A DNA stretch of 64,000 bases from Halomonas halocynthiae DSM 14573 (GTDB lineage: Bacteria; Pseudomonadota; Gammaproteobacteria; Pseudomonadales; Halomonadaceae). The DNA lies in NCBI RefSeq assembly GCF_000425725.1, contig NZ_KE384439.1, positions 281,309 to 345,308 on the forward strand, given 5' to 3'. This document shows positions 63,708 through 64,000 of the stretch, piece by piece; positions within the stretch are counted from its first letter, which is position 1; every line of letters starts with the position of its first letter. A model generated the notes under the pieces. That model made no database searches. It worked only from the letters and a program-made list of their open reading frames with translations, and was not told where the DNA came from. A program made the position numbers and the translations under genes.

Positions 63708-64000
63708 TCAGGTAGCAATCTCTAGTGCGTTAATGCGCTCTAATGCCTCTAGGCGATCGTTGCCACATAGTGCGTTATCGAACAAGAAACGTTCGCAGAC
63801 TTGTGGGCGACGCGGGTCGTTAAAGAGTCGGCAAAGATTGTTATCGTCGAGCTGAATGCACCGTTGGCCGGCGGGTTTGCCATTAGGCATGCCGGGAATT
63901 GCTGAGCTGATTGATGGGGCAATACAACAAGCACCACAGCCAGCGCGGCATGTGGCGTCGAGCTGCGAGGAGGGTGTGTTGCTGGCAAAGCTAATAAGAG
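63708..64000 (-). CDS. YkgJ-family cysteine-cluster (zinc/iron-chelating) protein, 5' end outside window
   Basis: Ninety-seven codons are visible, open to the window end. The cysteine cluster is CRAGCGACCIAPSI, followed by GMPNGKPAGQRCIQLD, NLCRLF and RRPQVCERF, the pattern of the YkgJ/CxxCxxCC family. The ligands probably bind Zn2+ or Fe. It is convergent with the large regulator (24-base gap). The start codon lies beyond base 64000. Function is unknown. Confidence 0.85.
   Translation of the reverse strand, partial: LISFASNTPSSQLDATCRAGCGACCIAPSISSAIPGMPNGKPAGQRCIQLDDNNLCRLFNDPRRPQVCERFLFDNALCGNDRLEALERINALEIAT

Overview
The window is an uninterrupted stretch of chromosome from a gammaproteobacterium, most likely a member of the Halomonadaceae (Halomonas and relatives). 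The evidence is the housekeeping gene order (leuB-asd-truA-trpF-trpB-trpA-accD-folC-SPOR protein-cvpA-purF-metZ, close to the Pseudomonas/Oceanospirillales arrangement), a polyhydroxyalkanoate phasin, strongly acidic tails on several proteins, and moderate GC content. I see no prophage, insertion sequence, CRISPR array or rRNA. Genes are tightly packed and many overlap by 4 bases.

Layout. 1-13381 (+): leucine, aspartate-family, tryptophan, fatty-acid, folate, purine and methionine biosynthesis, ending with a MATE exporter and a bidirectional terminator. 13489-16275 (-): an NCS2-like permease and an aromatic/aspartate aminotransferase. 16517-24401: envelope and accessory genes (SIMPL protein, an unknown 199-residue protein, quinone oxidoreductase, phospholipase D-like protein, TerB, YihY/BrkB, an acidic coiled-coil protein, ApbC). 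24487-28984: dcd, purMN, an AI-2E family permease and hda. 29009-34680: a short tandem repeat, a lipoprotein, a phasin, fumC, a membrane-anchored EEP phosphatase and glpK. 34799-35009: two identical tRNA-Val(GAC) genes. 35063-42389: free-methionine-sulfoxide reductase and the methionine importer metN-metI...metQ. The importer locus is split by a 4.2-kb cassette of three genes (SDR, FMN-dependent monooxygenase, sodium:solute symporter) whose two outer ends each carry a TPP riboswitch. 42841-48791: ribE, purine/pyrimidine salvage (NCS2 permease, apt, gpt, upp, uraA) and ung. 49597-54458: a molybdenum-cofactor operon mobA-mobB-moeA-moaC/moaD-moaE-moaA containing a MoaC-MoaD fusion. 54632-64000: an H-NS-like protein with an AT-hook, RNase J, purU, a CbiM-like permease, a DUF1289 protein, miaE, a 1311-residue SARP/BTAD-AAA-TPR regulator, and the end of a YkgJ-type cysteine-cluster protein.

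Most of the window is ordinary core metabolism. The most unusual part is 36684-40638: two convergent transcription units, each under its own TPP riboswitch, encode a transporter and two oxidoreductases. They are plausibly an uptake-and-oxidation route for a thiamine-related compound, inserted between metI and metQ. Other items worth a second look are the MoaC-MoaD fusion, the large regulator with a degenerate nucleotide-cyclase domain, RNase J in a gammaproteobacterium, the H-NS-like protein that ends in an AT-hook, and a six-copy CTTAAGG tandem repeat beside hda.

Functional calls rest on reading protein motifs from memory. No database search or folding software was used.
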